Part shown: one piece after another, positions 18,780 through 27,521 of the stretch | How the letters are laid out: every line of letters begins with the position of its first letter | Numbering within the stretch: the stretch's first letter is position 1 | Assembly: GCF_026627925.1 (NCBI RefSeq) | Contig: NZ_JAPNLE010000009.1 | Coordinates: 4,898,001 to 4,962,000 of the forward strand | Direction: 5' to 3' | DNA from: Cupriavidus sp. D39 | GTDB taxonomy: Bacteria; Pseudomonadota; Gammaproteobacteria; Burkholderiales; Burkholderiaceae | DNA length: 64,000 nt | Made by a program: the position numbers and the translations under genes | Notes under the pieces: generated by a model | The model's input: the letters and a program-made list of their open reading frames with translations, nothing else | Database searches by the model: none | Told to the model about the DNA's origin: nothing

Positions 18780-19088
18780 ATGAGTGCATCCGCGGCGGGC
18801 TGGTTTGTCATCTTGCTGGCATTGGTCTGTGCCAACCTGCCGTTTATCAACCAGCGCCTGTTTGCGCTGATTCCGCTGCGCTTCGCCAGGAAGCCGCTGT
18901 GGATGAGGCTGGCCGAGTTGATCACCTGGTATGTGGCGGCAGGCCTGGCCGGCTTCGCCGTGGAGGCGGGGCTGGGCAATGCCTTCGCGCAGGGCTGGCA
19001 GTTCTACGCCATCACCGCCTGCATGATGCTGGTGTTTGCCTTCCCGGGCTTCACCTGGCAATACCTCGTCAAACATCGCGCGGCCTGA
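18780..19088 (+). CDS. DUF2818 family small membrane protein
   Basis: The function is not known. The 102-residue protein has three predicted hydrophobic helices: residues 7-27, around 45-65, and 73-94. It belongs to DUF2818, a family I know as a regular neighbour of nuoN in beta-proteobacteria. Its close spacing behind nuoN suggests a role with complex I, perhaps as an assembly or accessory membrane factor, but that is inference from context only. The ATG at 18780 begins the hydrophobic stretch directly. Confidence 0.85.
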   Translation: MSASAAGWFVILLALVCANLPFINQRLFALIPLRFARKPLWMRLAELITWYVAAGLAGFAVEAGLGNAFAQGWQFYAITACMMLVFAFPGFTWQYLVKHRAA

Positions 19089-19139
19089 GGCCGGGTAGCG
19101 AAGGCGCCCGGGCCGGCCGCGTCCGGACCCGGAGCTTTC

Positions 19140-19763
19140 ATGAGCGACAAGATTGACACGCTGGACGCCGGCGAGATCGCCGCTGGCGACGATCAAGGCC
19201 TGAAAGAAGTGTGCGTGGCGTCCGCCACGCTGCACACAGGCAAATTCCTCACGCTCAAGCAAGATATCGTCAAGCTGCCCGACGGCAAGCATGCCGGGCG
19301 CGAATACGTGCTGCATCCCGGCGCAGTGATGATGATCCCGCTGTTCGACGACGGCACCGTGCTGCTGGAGCGGCAGTACCGCTATCCGGTTGGCGAGGTG
19401 ATGCTTGAGTTTCCTGCTGGCAAGCTGGATCCCCAGGAAGGCGCGCAGCGCTGCGGCGAGCGCGAGCTCCGCGAGGAAACCGGCTACAGCGCGCGGCGCT
19501 GGGATTACCTGACGCGCATCCATCCCGTCATTTCGTATTCCACCGAGTTTATCGATATCTTCCTGGCGCGGGATCTGACCGCCGGGCCGGCGCAGCTCGA
19601 TGAAGGCGAATTCCTCGAGACGTTTATCGTGCCGGCGGGGCAGGTGATCGACTGGGTGCGCTCGGGGCGGATTACCGACGTCAAGACGATCATTGGAGCG
19701 TTTTGGCTGGAGAAGGTGGTGTCGGGGGTATGGGGGGTGGGGGAGCAGGTGTTGCCGGGATAG
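19140..19763 (+). CDS. NUDIX hydrolase, ADP-ribose pyrophosphatase type
   Basis: This 207-residue cytosolic enzyme likely hydrolyses ADP-ribose or other nucleoside-diphosphate sugars. The Nudix box is complete at about residues 96-118: Gly, five residues, Glu, seven residues, then RELREETGY. The N-terminal strand region and the HPGAVMMIPLFDDGTVLLE segment match the ADP-ribose pyrophosphatase subfamily. It lies 51 bases downstream of DUF2818 and may be read with it. The substrate cannot be fixed from the sequence. Confidence 0.9.
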   Translation: MSDKIDTLDAGEIAAGDDQGLKEVCVASATLHTGKFLTLKQDIVKLPDGKHAGREYVLHPGAVMMIPLFDDGTVLLERQYRYPVGEVMLEFPAGKLDPQEGAQRCGERELREETGYSARRWDYLTRIHPVISYSTEFIDIFLARDLTAGPAQLDEGEFLETFIVPAGQVIDWVRSGRITDVKTIIGAFWLEKVVSGVWGVGEQVLPG

Positions 19764-19765
19764 TG

Positions 19766-20339
19766 GGGGTGTTGGCCAAGGGCAGAACCGTTGGCTCTTG
19801 TTTTTGTGGTTGGGCTTTGATTTTTGCGGCGTTGGTTTTTGGGCCCAAGAGCCGTACGACATCCCCCTGCGGGGGCTGCCGGTCACTTTTCTTTGCGCGG
19901 CAAAAAGAAAACTAACGAAAGAAAGCCGCCCTGCCGGGAGCAGAGCAATAAGGCTGTTTTTGCCTCTGTGGTTGCGTCGTACGGCCCTGAGTGTTGGCTG
20001 GCGTGCCTTACCGGCTTTAGGGTCATCGCAACTGCATGACCCACGGGTCTCGCCGTAAGGCCCCTGATCGCTTTGCTCGGTGACCATTCCCACATCTGCC
20101 GTACGCGGTGCGGAGGGCCGCGATGCTACCCACGTTGCTGGTTTCGTGGTTTTGTCTCTGGCGGCGAATGCCCGGCCATTTGATGCCCTGCCGTACCGGC
20201 GCTGCCGGCGCCTTGCTCTCAGCTTAAAGAAGCAGCAAAAGACCCGCGCATGGAGGCACGTGGGCCCAAAATCCAACACCGCAAACATCACATTCCAATC
20301 CCCCATCAAGCGCCAATTGTTTGCCGCCCCCAGCACCCC
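19766..20339. mobile_element. Gene-free element with imperfect inverted-repeat ends (MITE-like)
   Basis: The 748 bases between the NUDIX gene and DUF1178 hold no convincing gene. The two ends are related in inverted orientation: 19818-19847 matches the complement of 20261-20290 at 27 of 30 bases. Weaker similarity continues outward on both sides to about 19766 and 20339. Inside, GCCGTACGAC at 19851-19860 is repeated inverted at 19976-19985, and TTTTCTTT / AAAAAGAAAA form a nested stem near 19890. Several frames are open on both strands but look like by-products. A non-autonomous element or structured RNA are both possible. Confidence 0.55.
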
Positions 20340-20511
20340 ACCCCCTAACCGCGTAAAATCTCCAATTAGCCGTGCGCCCGCAGCCATACCTAAAAATCCC
20401 CCGGACCCCGCAAGGCCCACCGGATGCCAACATGGCTGCAAAAAAATTAGCACGACCGTTCACAAAATTCCGTTTCGCGGATACTATAGCCTTCGACGGG
20501 CTGGAAACATC

Positions 20512-20961
20512 ATGAAGGTGCTCGACCTGCGCTGCGCGCAAGACCATCGTTTCGAGGGCTGGTTCGCTTCGGAGGACGACGCGCAATCGCAGATTTCGCA
20601 AAATCTCGTCCAATGTCCGGTCTGCGAAGACCATGCCATCACCCGGTTGCCCAGCGCGCCGCGCCTGAATCTCTCGGGAGCGGCCGCCGCGCCGGCGGGC
20701 AAGCCGGCCGGGGCGAAGGTCCCGGCGGCGCCGGCAACACTGCAGTCGCTTTACCTGAAGGCGGTAAAGCAGGTGCTGGCGCAGACCGAGGACGTGGGCG
20801 AACGCTTTGCCGAAGAGGCCAGGCGCATGCATTACGACGAAGCGCCGGAACGCGGGATCCGCGGAACGGCTTCGCCGGATGAAGTGCAGGCGCTTGCCGA
20901 CGAAGGCATCGATACTTTCCAGCTCGTGGTGCCGGATGCGCTCAAGCAGACGGCTCACTGA
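20512..20961 (+). CDS. DUF1178 family protein
   Basis: The function is not known. The 149-residue protein starts MKVLDLRCAQDHRFEGWF and has a possible zinc-ribbon: one Cys-x4-His near residue 8 (CAQDH) and CPVCEDH near residue 42. A low-complexity Ala/Pro/Lys linker follows, then a helical C-terminal half (SLYLKAVKQVLAQTEDVGERFAEEARRMHY, quoted region residues 79-108; key: EDVGERFAEEAR). The ATG at 20512 gives the usual family length of about 150. It may be co-transcribed with the acyl-CoA dehydrogenase genes 95 bases downstream, but no functional link is evident. Confidence 0.85.
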   Translation: MKVLDLRCAQDHRFEGWFASEDDAQSQISQNLVQCPVCEDHAITRLPSAPRLNLSGAAAAPAGKPAGAKVPAAPATLQSLYLKAVKQVLAQTEDVGERFAEEARRMHYDEAPERGIRGTASPDEVQALADEGIDTFQLVVPDALKQTAH

Positions 20962-21056
20962 ATAGCGTCCTGTGCCCAAGGCAGTGTTCTTGCCGGCGCA
21001 TGACGCGCTAGCTAGAACAATTTGCCGGTCTCACACCGGCATCACTGGAGACGGGC

Positions 21057-22259
<1,203 letters not shown>

Positions 22260-22272
22260 GGAGACACGCGAT

Positions 22273-23391
22273 ATGAACTTCAATCTCAGCGACGAACAGA
22301 AGCAACTGGCTGACGCCGTCCATCGCTTCATCGATAAAGACTACGATTTCGAAACCCGCAAGAAGGGCATCAAGGCCGAAGCCGGCCATAGCGATGCCGC
22401 CTGGGGCGCGCTGGTCGAGCTCGGCCTGACCGCGCTGCCGGTGCCGGAAGCGCAGGGCGGTTTCTCGGGCACGCCCGTCGACATGATGGTGGTGATGCAG
22501 GAACTGGGCCGCGGCCTGGTGGTCGAGCCGTACTTCGCCACCGTGGTTGCCGCCTACGCGCTCAAGCTGGCCGGCGGCCAGGACGCGCTGCTGGAGCAGG
22601 TCGCTGGTGGCGAGCTGAAGTTGGCCACCGCCTTCAACGAGCCGCATGCCCGCTATGCGCTCAATGACGTGCGCGTGACCGCCAAGGGCGGCAAGCTCAA
22701 CGGCCGCAAGGTCGTGACCATCCACGGCGCGCAAGCCGGCAAGCTGGTGGTGTCGGCCCGCACCAGCGGCGCCGATGCCGACACCAATGGCATTTCGCTG
22801 TTCCTGGTGGACCCGAAGGCGGCCGGCGTCAGCATCACCGACTACCGCACCATCGATAACCTGCGCGCTGCCGATATCACTTTCAAGGATGCACAGGGCG
22901 AGTTGCTGGGCACCGAAGGCGCGGCGTTTGCGCTGATCGAGCAGGTGGCCGACTACGCCGCCGTGCTGCTGTGCGCGGAAGCCGTTGGCGTGATGGACAC
23001 GCTCAACGCCGCCACGCTGGAGTACGCCAAGACCCGCCAGCAGTTCGGCGTGCCGATCGCGCGCTTCCAGGCGCTGCAGCACCGCATGGTGGAGATGTTC
23101 ATCCACGCCGAGCAGTCGCGTTCCATCACGCTGCTGGCCGCCGCCAAGTTCGACGAGGCCAGCCCGGAAGAACGCCGTCGCTTTGCCTCCGCGGCCAAGG
23201 CACGCGTGGGCCAGGCGGCTCGCTCGGTCGGCCAGGAAGCCGTGCAGATCCACGGTGGCATGGGCGTCACCGATGAACTGCCGGCGGCGCACATGTTCAA
23301 GCGCCTGACGCTGATCAACACCACCTTCGGGGATGTCGATCATCACCTGTCGCGCTTTGCGGCGCCGCCTGGCTTCCTGGAAACGGTCTGA
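22273..23391 (+). CDS. Acyl-CoA dehydrogenase, PimD-like small subunit
   Basis: The 372-residue product is the likely partner of the preceding dehydrogenase. It begins MNFNLSDEQKQLADAVHRF, contains the paralogue-typical Ala-rich middle domain, and ends with VQIHGGMGVTDELPAAHMFKRL, the C-terminal helical domain of the family. The usual FAD loop is less conserved than in the large subunit, as is common in PimD-like chains. A terminator lies 18 bases after the stop, so the pair may form one short operon. Confidence 0.9.
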   Translation: MNFNLSDEQKQLADAVHRFIDKDYDFETRKKGIKAEAGHSDAAWGALVELGLTALPVPEAQGGFSGTPVDMMVVMQELGRGLVVEPYFATVVAAYALKLAGGQDALLEQVAGGELKLATAFNEPHARYALNDVRVTAKGGKLNGRKVVTIHGAQAGKLVVSARTSGADADTNGISLFLVDPKAAGVSITDYRTIDNLRAADITFKDAQGELLGTEGAAFALIEQVADYAAVLLCAEAVGVMDTLNAATLEYAKTRQQFGVPIARFQALQHRMVEMFIHAEQSRSITLLAAAKFDEASPEERRRFASAAKARVGQAARSVGQEAVQIHGGMGVTDELPAAHMFKRLTLINTTFGDVDHHLSRFAAPPGFLETV

Positions 23392-23408
23392 TCCAGGTGG
23401 CATCAAAG

Positions 23409-23440
23409 AACCGCGCCGGTTGTTCCAGGCGCGGTTTTTT
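23409..23440 (+). terminator. Rho-independent terminator after the acyl-CoA dehydrogenase pair
   Basis: AACCGCGCC and GGCGCGGTT form a nine-base stem around a ten-base loop, followed by a T run (seven Ts in 23434-23440 including the stem end). It ends the dehydrogenase transcript before the MaoC genes. Confidence 0.85.
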
Positions 23441-23517
23441 GTTATGTATGGATCTCGTGTTTTGCAGTGCGTTTCCCGTGTCCCGTATTTACTGATTCCC
23501 CGTTGACGGAGCGATTC

Positions 23518-23966
23518 ATGTCCACCCTGTATTTCGAAGACTTCGCCGTCGGCAGCAAGCGCGACCTCGGGTCCCACCTGGTGACGGAGGAGGAGATCCT
23601 GGCCTTCGCCCGCCAGTACGATCCCCAGCCTTTCCACGTCGACAAGGAAGCCGCGCAAAAAGCATCTACAAGAATCTCATCTCCAGCGGCTGGATGACCT
23701 GCTCGATCATGATGCGCCTGCTGGTGGATAACATGACCTCCAAGGCGGCCAGCATGGGCTCGCCCGGCGTGGACGAAATCCGTTGGCTCAAGCCGGTCTA
23801 TGCGGGCGATACGCTGAGCGTGTCGCTGGTGGTGCTGGATGCGCGCGCATCCTCGTCCAAGCCGGACCGCGGCGTGGTGCACACCCAGTGGGATGCCACC
23901 AACCAGCGCGGCGAACTGGTCTGCACCGTCAAGGGCATGGGCATGTACGGACGGCGGCCTGCCTGA
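23518..23966 (+). pseudogene. MaoC-like (R)-specific enoyl-CoA hydratase, interrupted by an apparent 1-base frameshift
   Basis: The product is a MaoC-type hot-dog hydratase that would add water to an enoyl-CoA. It reads from [19 protein letters not shown] to [14 protein letters not shown] and then continues one frame over as [38 protein letters not shown] and VHTQWDATNQRGE. Adding one A to the A run at 23657-23661 gives an unbroken protein of 149 residues, normal for single-domain MaoC proteins. The hydratase Asp/His motif (YDPQPFH) is present. A sequencing error is the likely cause. The ATG at 23518 has an ACGGAG site. Confidence 0.88.
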
Positions 23967-24000
23967 TGCGCCAAAGCCGCTTGATATAACGGTGGTGTTT

Positions 24001-24046
24001 GCTCCCTCTCCCCCAGCCCCTCCCGCACGCGGGAGAGGGGAGCAAG
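24001..24046 (-). repeat. GC-rich palindromic repeat, copy A
   Basis: An imperfect hairpin of the CCCTCTCCC...GGGAGAGGG type between the two MaoC genes. It is one of seven related copies in the window and is oriented like the copy at 40570-40613. It may act as a transcription attenuator or is a REP-like element. Confidence 0.75.
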
Positions 24047-24103
24047 GCATCACCCCCGACTGAACCCCGGCCATCCCGGCCAGCACAACAACAAGGAGAC
24101 ACC

Positions 24104-24583
24104 ATGCGTACCATCGCTTCGCTCGAAGAACTGGAAAGCCTGCAGGGCCAGGAAGTGGCCATCAGCGACTGGATCGAGATCACCCAGCAGCAGGTCAACC
24201 AGTTCGCCGAAGCCACCGGCGATCATCAATGGATCCACGTCGACGTGGAGCGCGCCCGCCGCGAATCGCCGTTCGGCGGGCCGGTGGCGCATGGCTTCCT
24301 GACCTTGTCGCTGCTGCCGGCGTTCATGCACAACGCGATCGACATGCCCGGCGTGAAGATGGGCGTCAACTATGGCCTGAACCGCGTGCGCTTTACCGCG
24401 CCGGTGCCGGTCGGCAGCCGCCTGCGTGCGCGCGTGAAGCTGCTATCGGTGGAGCGCCTGGAGCCGCTGCCGAACGCGCCCGCGCTGGTCGGCGCCCAGT
24501 CCAACTGGGAAGTCACGGTGGAGCGCGAAGGCAGCGAGCGCCCGGTGTGCGTGGCGGAATCCATCAGCCGCCGCTACTCGTAA
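24104..24583 (+). CDS. MaoC family dehydratase
   Basis: This 159-residue hot-dog-fold protein likely hydrates enoyl-CoA substrates. It has the typical active-site region QFAEATGDHQWIHVD with Asp and His, followed by PFGGPVAHGFLTLSLLP and NYGLNRVRFTAPVPVGSRLRA, the MaoC signatures. The ATG at 24104 follows a clear AAGGAG site; the open frame upstream is formed by the palindromic repeat and is not coding. Together with the neighbouring hydratase and dehydrogenases it suggests a degradation pathway for CoA-linked acids. Confidence 0.93.
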   Translation: MRTIASLEELESLQGQEVAISDWIEITQQQVNQFAEATGDHQWIHVDVERARRESPFGGPVAHGFLTLSLLPAFMHNAIDMPGVKMGVNYGLNRVRFTAPVPVGSRLRARVKLLSVERLEPLPNAPALVGAQSNWEVTVEREGSERPVCVAESISRRYS

Positions 24584-24677
24584 TGCAGGCCGGCCGCCGC
24601 CACACCAAGGTGCGCGGCGGCCCGCGCCGTTTCTTTATCGGCGCTGGTCATGCGGGCGCCATTTCAAGGTGACCTAC

Positions 24678-25310
24678 ATGTCCAGGGGCGCAATCGATCT
24701 CGGCGATCTCGGCAAGTCCATGCTCAAGGCGGGCTCGCTCTATCTCTGGGAGATCGTGCGCTGCTGCGTTGCCGGGCTGGTCCTCAGCCTGATCGCATTC
24801 ACGCTGGTGGCCAAGGGCAGCGCGGGCATGGGCTGGCCGCTCGCGGCGGCTGCGGCGGTGTTATTGATCGGTTTTCCCATAGCTTATTTCGTGGTTGGCC
24901 AGCAGCGCGCGCTCGACCGTGTGCTCGGTACGCTGGCGAACGCGCATGGCGAGCGCTTCTACGACGCCACGCTGGGGCGCTTCGTCGACTCGCTGCAAGC
25001 GCAGCAACCCGGCGCCCTGGCCAGCCTGCTTGCCAAGCCGCAAGCATTGACGGCCCGCTTGCGCGATTTTCTCGAGGACAGCGAGCGCATGCCCCGGCTG
25101 GCGCGCCGCATGGCGCTGCATCTCTCGGACAAGGTGGTCGCGGCGGTGCCGTTTGCCGGGCTGGCCGCGCAGGACGCGCCGGCGGCCTTGCGCACGGCTG
25201 CCGTCAACGCGCTGCAGGACCAGTTCGACGCGTCGTGGCAGCCGTTCCTGATCGTTGCCGCGGGCCAGGCCGCCGCAGCCGGCGCGGCCTGGTGGTGGCT
25301 GTCCCGCTAG
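24678..25310 (+). CDS. Uncharacterised membrane protein
   Basis: I do not recognise a family. The 210-residue product has two N-terminal transmembrane helices (about residues 27-46 and 53-73), a soluble helical region of about 110 residues with many Ala, Leu and Arg (LGRFVDSLQAQQPGALASLL, LRDFLEDSERMPRLARRMAL), and a final hydrophobic helix ending AAWWWLSR. The ATG at 24678 has an AAGG site eight bases upstream; a GTG nine bases earlier is an alternative. It ends 7 bases before the convergent MFS gene and has no obvious functional partner. Confidence 0.75.
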   Translation: MSRGAIDLGDLGKSMLKAGSLYLWEIVRCCVAGLVLSLIAFTLVAKGSAGMGWPLAAAAAVLLIGFPIAYFVVGQQRALDRVLGTLANAHGERFYDATLGRFVDSLQAQQPGALASLLAKPQALTARLRDFLEDSERMPRLARRMALHLSDKVVAAVPFAGLAAQDAPAALRTAAVNALQDQFDASWQPFLIVAAGQAAAAGAAWWWLSR

Positions 25311-25317
25311 GCGCAGC

Positions 25318-26619
25318 TCAGGCCGGTGAGCGCGCGGCCGCGATGTCTTGTGGCGAGGCCGCCAGCGCCTTTGCGGAACGCTCGGGATTGAGCCAGCACA
25401 GGCCAATCACACCGCTGGCCAGCAGTAGCAAAGCGTTGATCGTGAAGCCCACTTCGAAGCCCCCGTTCATGCCATGGCGCTGCACCAGTTGCCCCACCAC
25501 CGCCGGTGCCAGGATGCCGGCCAACGTGGTCAGCGCCGTGTGGATGGACAACACGCTGCCGCGCTGGCCCTCCGGCACGATCTGCGCGAGCATGGCTGGC
25601 GTCAGTGCGAACGCCACGGGTGGCAGGCATGCCGCCACGGCAATCAGCAAGGTCTTGGGCACCGGCGCCAGCGAGATCGACGCGATCGCCAGGTACACGC
25701 CGCCGCCTGCCAGCGCGGCCACCGAGATGACCGCGCCACGCGCGAGCCGCGACGATGCGCCCGCGCGCAGCATGCGCTGCGACAACCCGCTAAGGACCAG
25801 CGTGACGGGCATGGCCGAGGCCACGATGGCGGCATACCAGCGCCCGGTGGTGACCGGGTCGAAGCCCAGGCCCTTTTCCAGGTAGGCGGGCAGCCAGGTC
25901 AGCCCCAGCGCCAGCGCCCAGTACGCGCAGAAGCCGACGGCCAGGCAGGCCAGCACGGTCGGATCGCGGAAGATGCGGCGATAGGGCAGGCGCACGGGCG
26001 TGGCCGCGGTGCCGGCGCGTGGCGCGCTTGCCTGCGCCAGCGGCCCCTCGCGCCCCACGCAGAGCCACATCGCGCTCCACGCCATGCCGATGCCGGCCAG
26101 GATCATGAAATTGGCGCGCCAGCCCCATCGTATCGTCACCAGCGGGATCAGCAGTCCCGCCAGCAGCAGGCCCACGTTGGCCCCCTGGTTGATCATCGCC
26201 ACCGGCAGGTTGCGCTTATGGTCTGGAAACCATTTGAATAGCGCATGCACGGAGATCGGGAAGGCCGGCCCCTCGGCCGCGCCAAGCAGCATGCGGCAAA
26301 GCAGGATGGTCATGGCCGATCCCGCCAGCGCCAGCGGAACCTGCAGCACGGCCCACGCCAAGCCCATCGCCAGCAGCAGCCAGCGCGTGGCCACGCGGTT
26401 GGACAGAAAGCCAACCAGCACGGTGGATAGCGAGAACAGCCAGAAGAAGCTGCTGGCGATCAGGCCGAACTCGGCCGGCGCAAGCTTCAGGTCCGCCATC
26501 AGCGGCACCGCGACCATGCCCAGCACGATCTTGTCGAGGAAGTTGATCAGCGAAAGCCAGGTCAGCATCGAGGCCATGGCCCAGGCGCTGCGTGGCTGGT
26601 AGGTGGGAAGTGTATTCAT
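25318..26619 (-). CDS. MFS transporter, anion:cation symporter-like
   Basis: The 433-residue protein is a 12-helix major facilitator. It starts with an NFLDKIVLG motif in helix 1 (the Asp is typical of ACS-type carriers), has the loop 2-3 GFLSNRVATRWLL in place of the classical A motif, and RMLLGAAEGPAFPISVHAL in helix 4-5. Proteins of this type import carboxylates or aromatic acids. It is the last gene of a leftward set (monooxygenase - hydrolase - transporter), so it probably takes up the compound these enzymes degrade. The substrate is not known. Confidence 0.87.
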   Translation of the reverse strand: MNTLPTYQPRSAWAMASMLTWLSLINFLDKIVLGMVAVPLMADLKLAPAEFGLIASSFFWLFSLSTVLVGFLSNRVATRWLLLAMGLAWAVLQVPLALAGSAMTILLCRMLLGAAEGPAFPISVHALFKWFPDHKRNLPVAMINQGANVGLLLAGLLIPLVTIRWGWRANFMILAGIGMAWSAMWLCVGREGPLAQASAPRAGTAATPVRLPYRRIFRDPTVLACLAVGFCAYWALALGLTWLPAYLEKGLGFDPVTTGRWYAAIVASAMPVTLVLSGLSQRMLRAGASSRLARGAVISVAALAGGGVYLAIASISLAPVPKTLLIAVAACLPPVAFALTPAMLAQIVPEGQRGSVLSIHTALTTLAGILAPAVVGQLVQRHGMNGGFEVGFTINALLLLASGVIGLCWLNPERSAKALAASPQDIAAARSPA

Positions 26620-26679
26620 CGGTCAGCCTCAGGATCGGTTCAACGTGTCGGCTTGGTGTGCGCTTGTGCTGGTGATTGC

Positions 26680-27477
26680 TCAGTCCAGGTGTTGCTCGAT
26701 CAGTGCGAGCAGGCGCTCGGGTTGCTCCAGCATCACCAGGTGCCCGCTGTCGATCTCCGCGTAGCTGGCGTCGCCAAGCGCCTCGGCAAGCGCGCGGCAA
26801 TGCGCCGGCGGCACCATCTGGTCGTGGCGCATGCCGATCACCAGCGTGGCGGCGCGGATGCGCGCCAGCAGCGGTGTGATGTCGATGGTGGCGTCGAGCG
26901 CGGCCTGGCGGTCGCTGCCGGGCGCCAGGCCTGCGCCGAAACGCCGCAGGATGCCCTCGATGGTGGCGTCGTCCATGGGCGCGATGAAGTGCTCCGATAC
27001 GCCGTTGAGCAGGATCATGCGCGCCAGTTGCTTGCGGTCCGACTGCGCCAGCGACTGCCATAGCGCAAACAGCAGGCGCACGCGGCTATCGGTGCGCGCC
27101 CAGGCGCCGAACACCACCAGGCGCCGCACGTGCTCCGGCATCAGCGCAGCCGCGGCGGCGGCCACCACCCCGCCTAGCGAATAGCCGACCAGGTCCACGG
27201 GCGCATCGCCCTCAAGCGCCATGCAGGCGCGCACCTGTCCCACCAGCGCATCGAGCGTCAGCGGTCCGCCGTCGTCGCGGGTTTCGCCGGAGCCGGCAAG
27301 GTCCAGCGCCAGGCAGCGCCTGCGCTGCGCGAGCCCGGGCAGCAGCGCGGCCCAGTTGGTCTCCGCGCTGGAACTGGTGCCGTGCACAAGCAGGGTGGGG
27401 CGGCCGGTGCCGGCCTCGATCAGGCTGGTCTGGATGGGTTCCGACGCGATGGCCAGACGTTGCATGGCGAACTCCAT
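26680..27477 (-). CDS. Alpha/beta hydrolase
   Basis: The 265-residue protein has the alpha/beta hydrolase fold: oxyanion region LLVHGTSSSAETNW, nucleophile elbow GYSLGG with the catalytic Ser, a late Asp (GMRHDQMVPP), and the catalytic His in DSGHLVMLEQPERL. The start at 27477 has an AGGAG site; a longer open frame upstream overlaps the monooxygenase gene and is not coding. Its position beside a Baeyer-Villiger-like monooxygenase suggests it cleaves an ester or lactone made by that enzyme, which is inference. Confidence 0.88.
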   Translation of the reverse strand: MEFAMQRLAIASEPIQTSLIEAGTGRPTLLVHGTSSSAETNWAALLPGLAQRRRCLALDLAGSGETRDDGGPLTLDALVGQVRACMALEGDAPVDLVGYSLGGVVAAAAAALMPEHVRRLVVFGAWARTDSRVRLLFALWQSLAQSDRKQLARMILLNGVSEHFIAPMDDATIEGILRRFGAGLAPGSDRQAALDATIDITPLLARIRAATLVIGMRHDQMVPPAHCRALAEALGDASYAEIDSGHLVMLEQPERLLALIEQHLD

Positions 27478-27521
27478 TGGCTTCTCCTGGCGGGCTGGTT
27501 TGGCGAAATGACGCGGCAGGC

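Noticed and set aside
15623..18979. A 1118-residue open frame on the minus strand over nuoM and nuoN
   Set aside because: Antisense shadow of nuoM and nuoN, without any family resemblance.
19703..20058. Small proteins inside the element after the NUDIX gene
   Set aside because: Overlapping frames on both strands, no ribosome site, and composition set by the repeats and stems. None looks coding.
19140..20961. A prophage or genomic island after the nuo operon
   Set aside because: Apart from the short element with inverted ends, no integrase, phage gene or tRNA-linked duplication is present.
23657..23665. Programmed ribosomal frameshifting in the MaoC gene
   Set aside because: No downstream stem or alternative product is evident, and three other genes show the same kind of homopolymer loss, so sequencing error is simpler.
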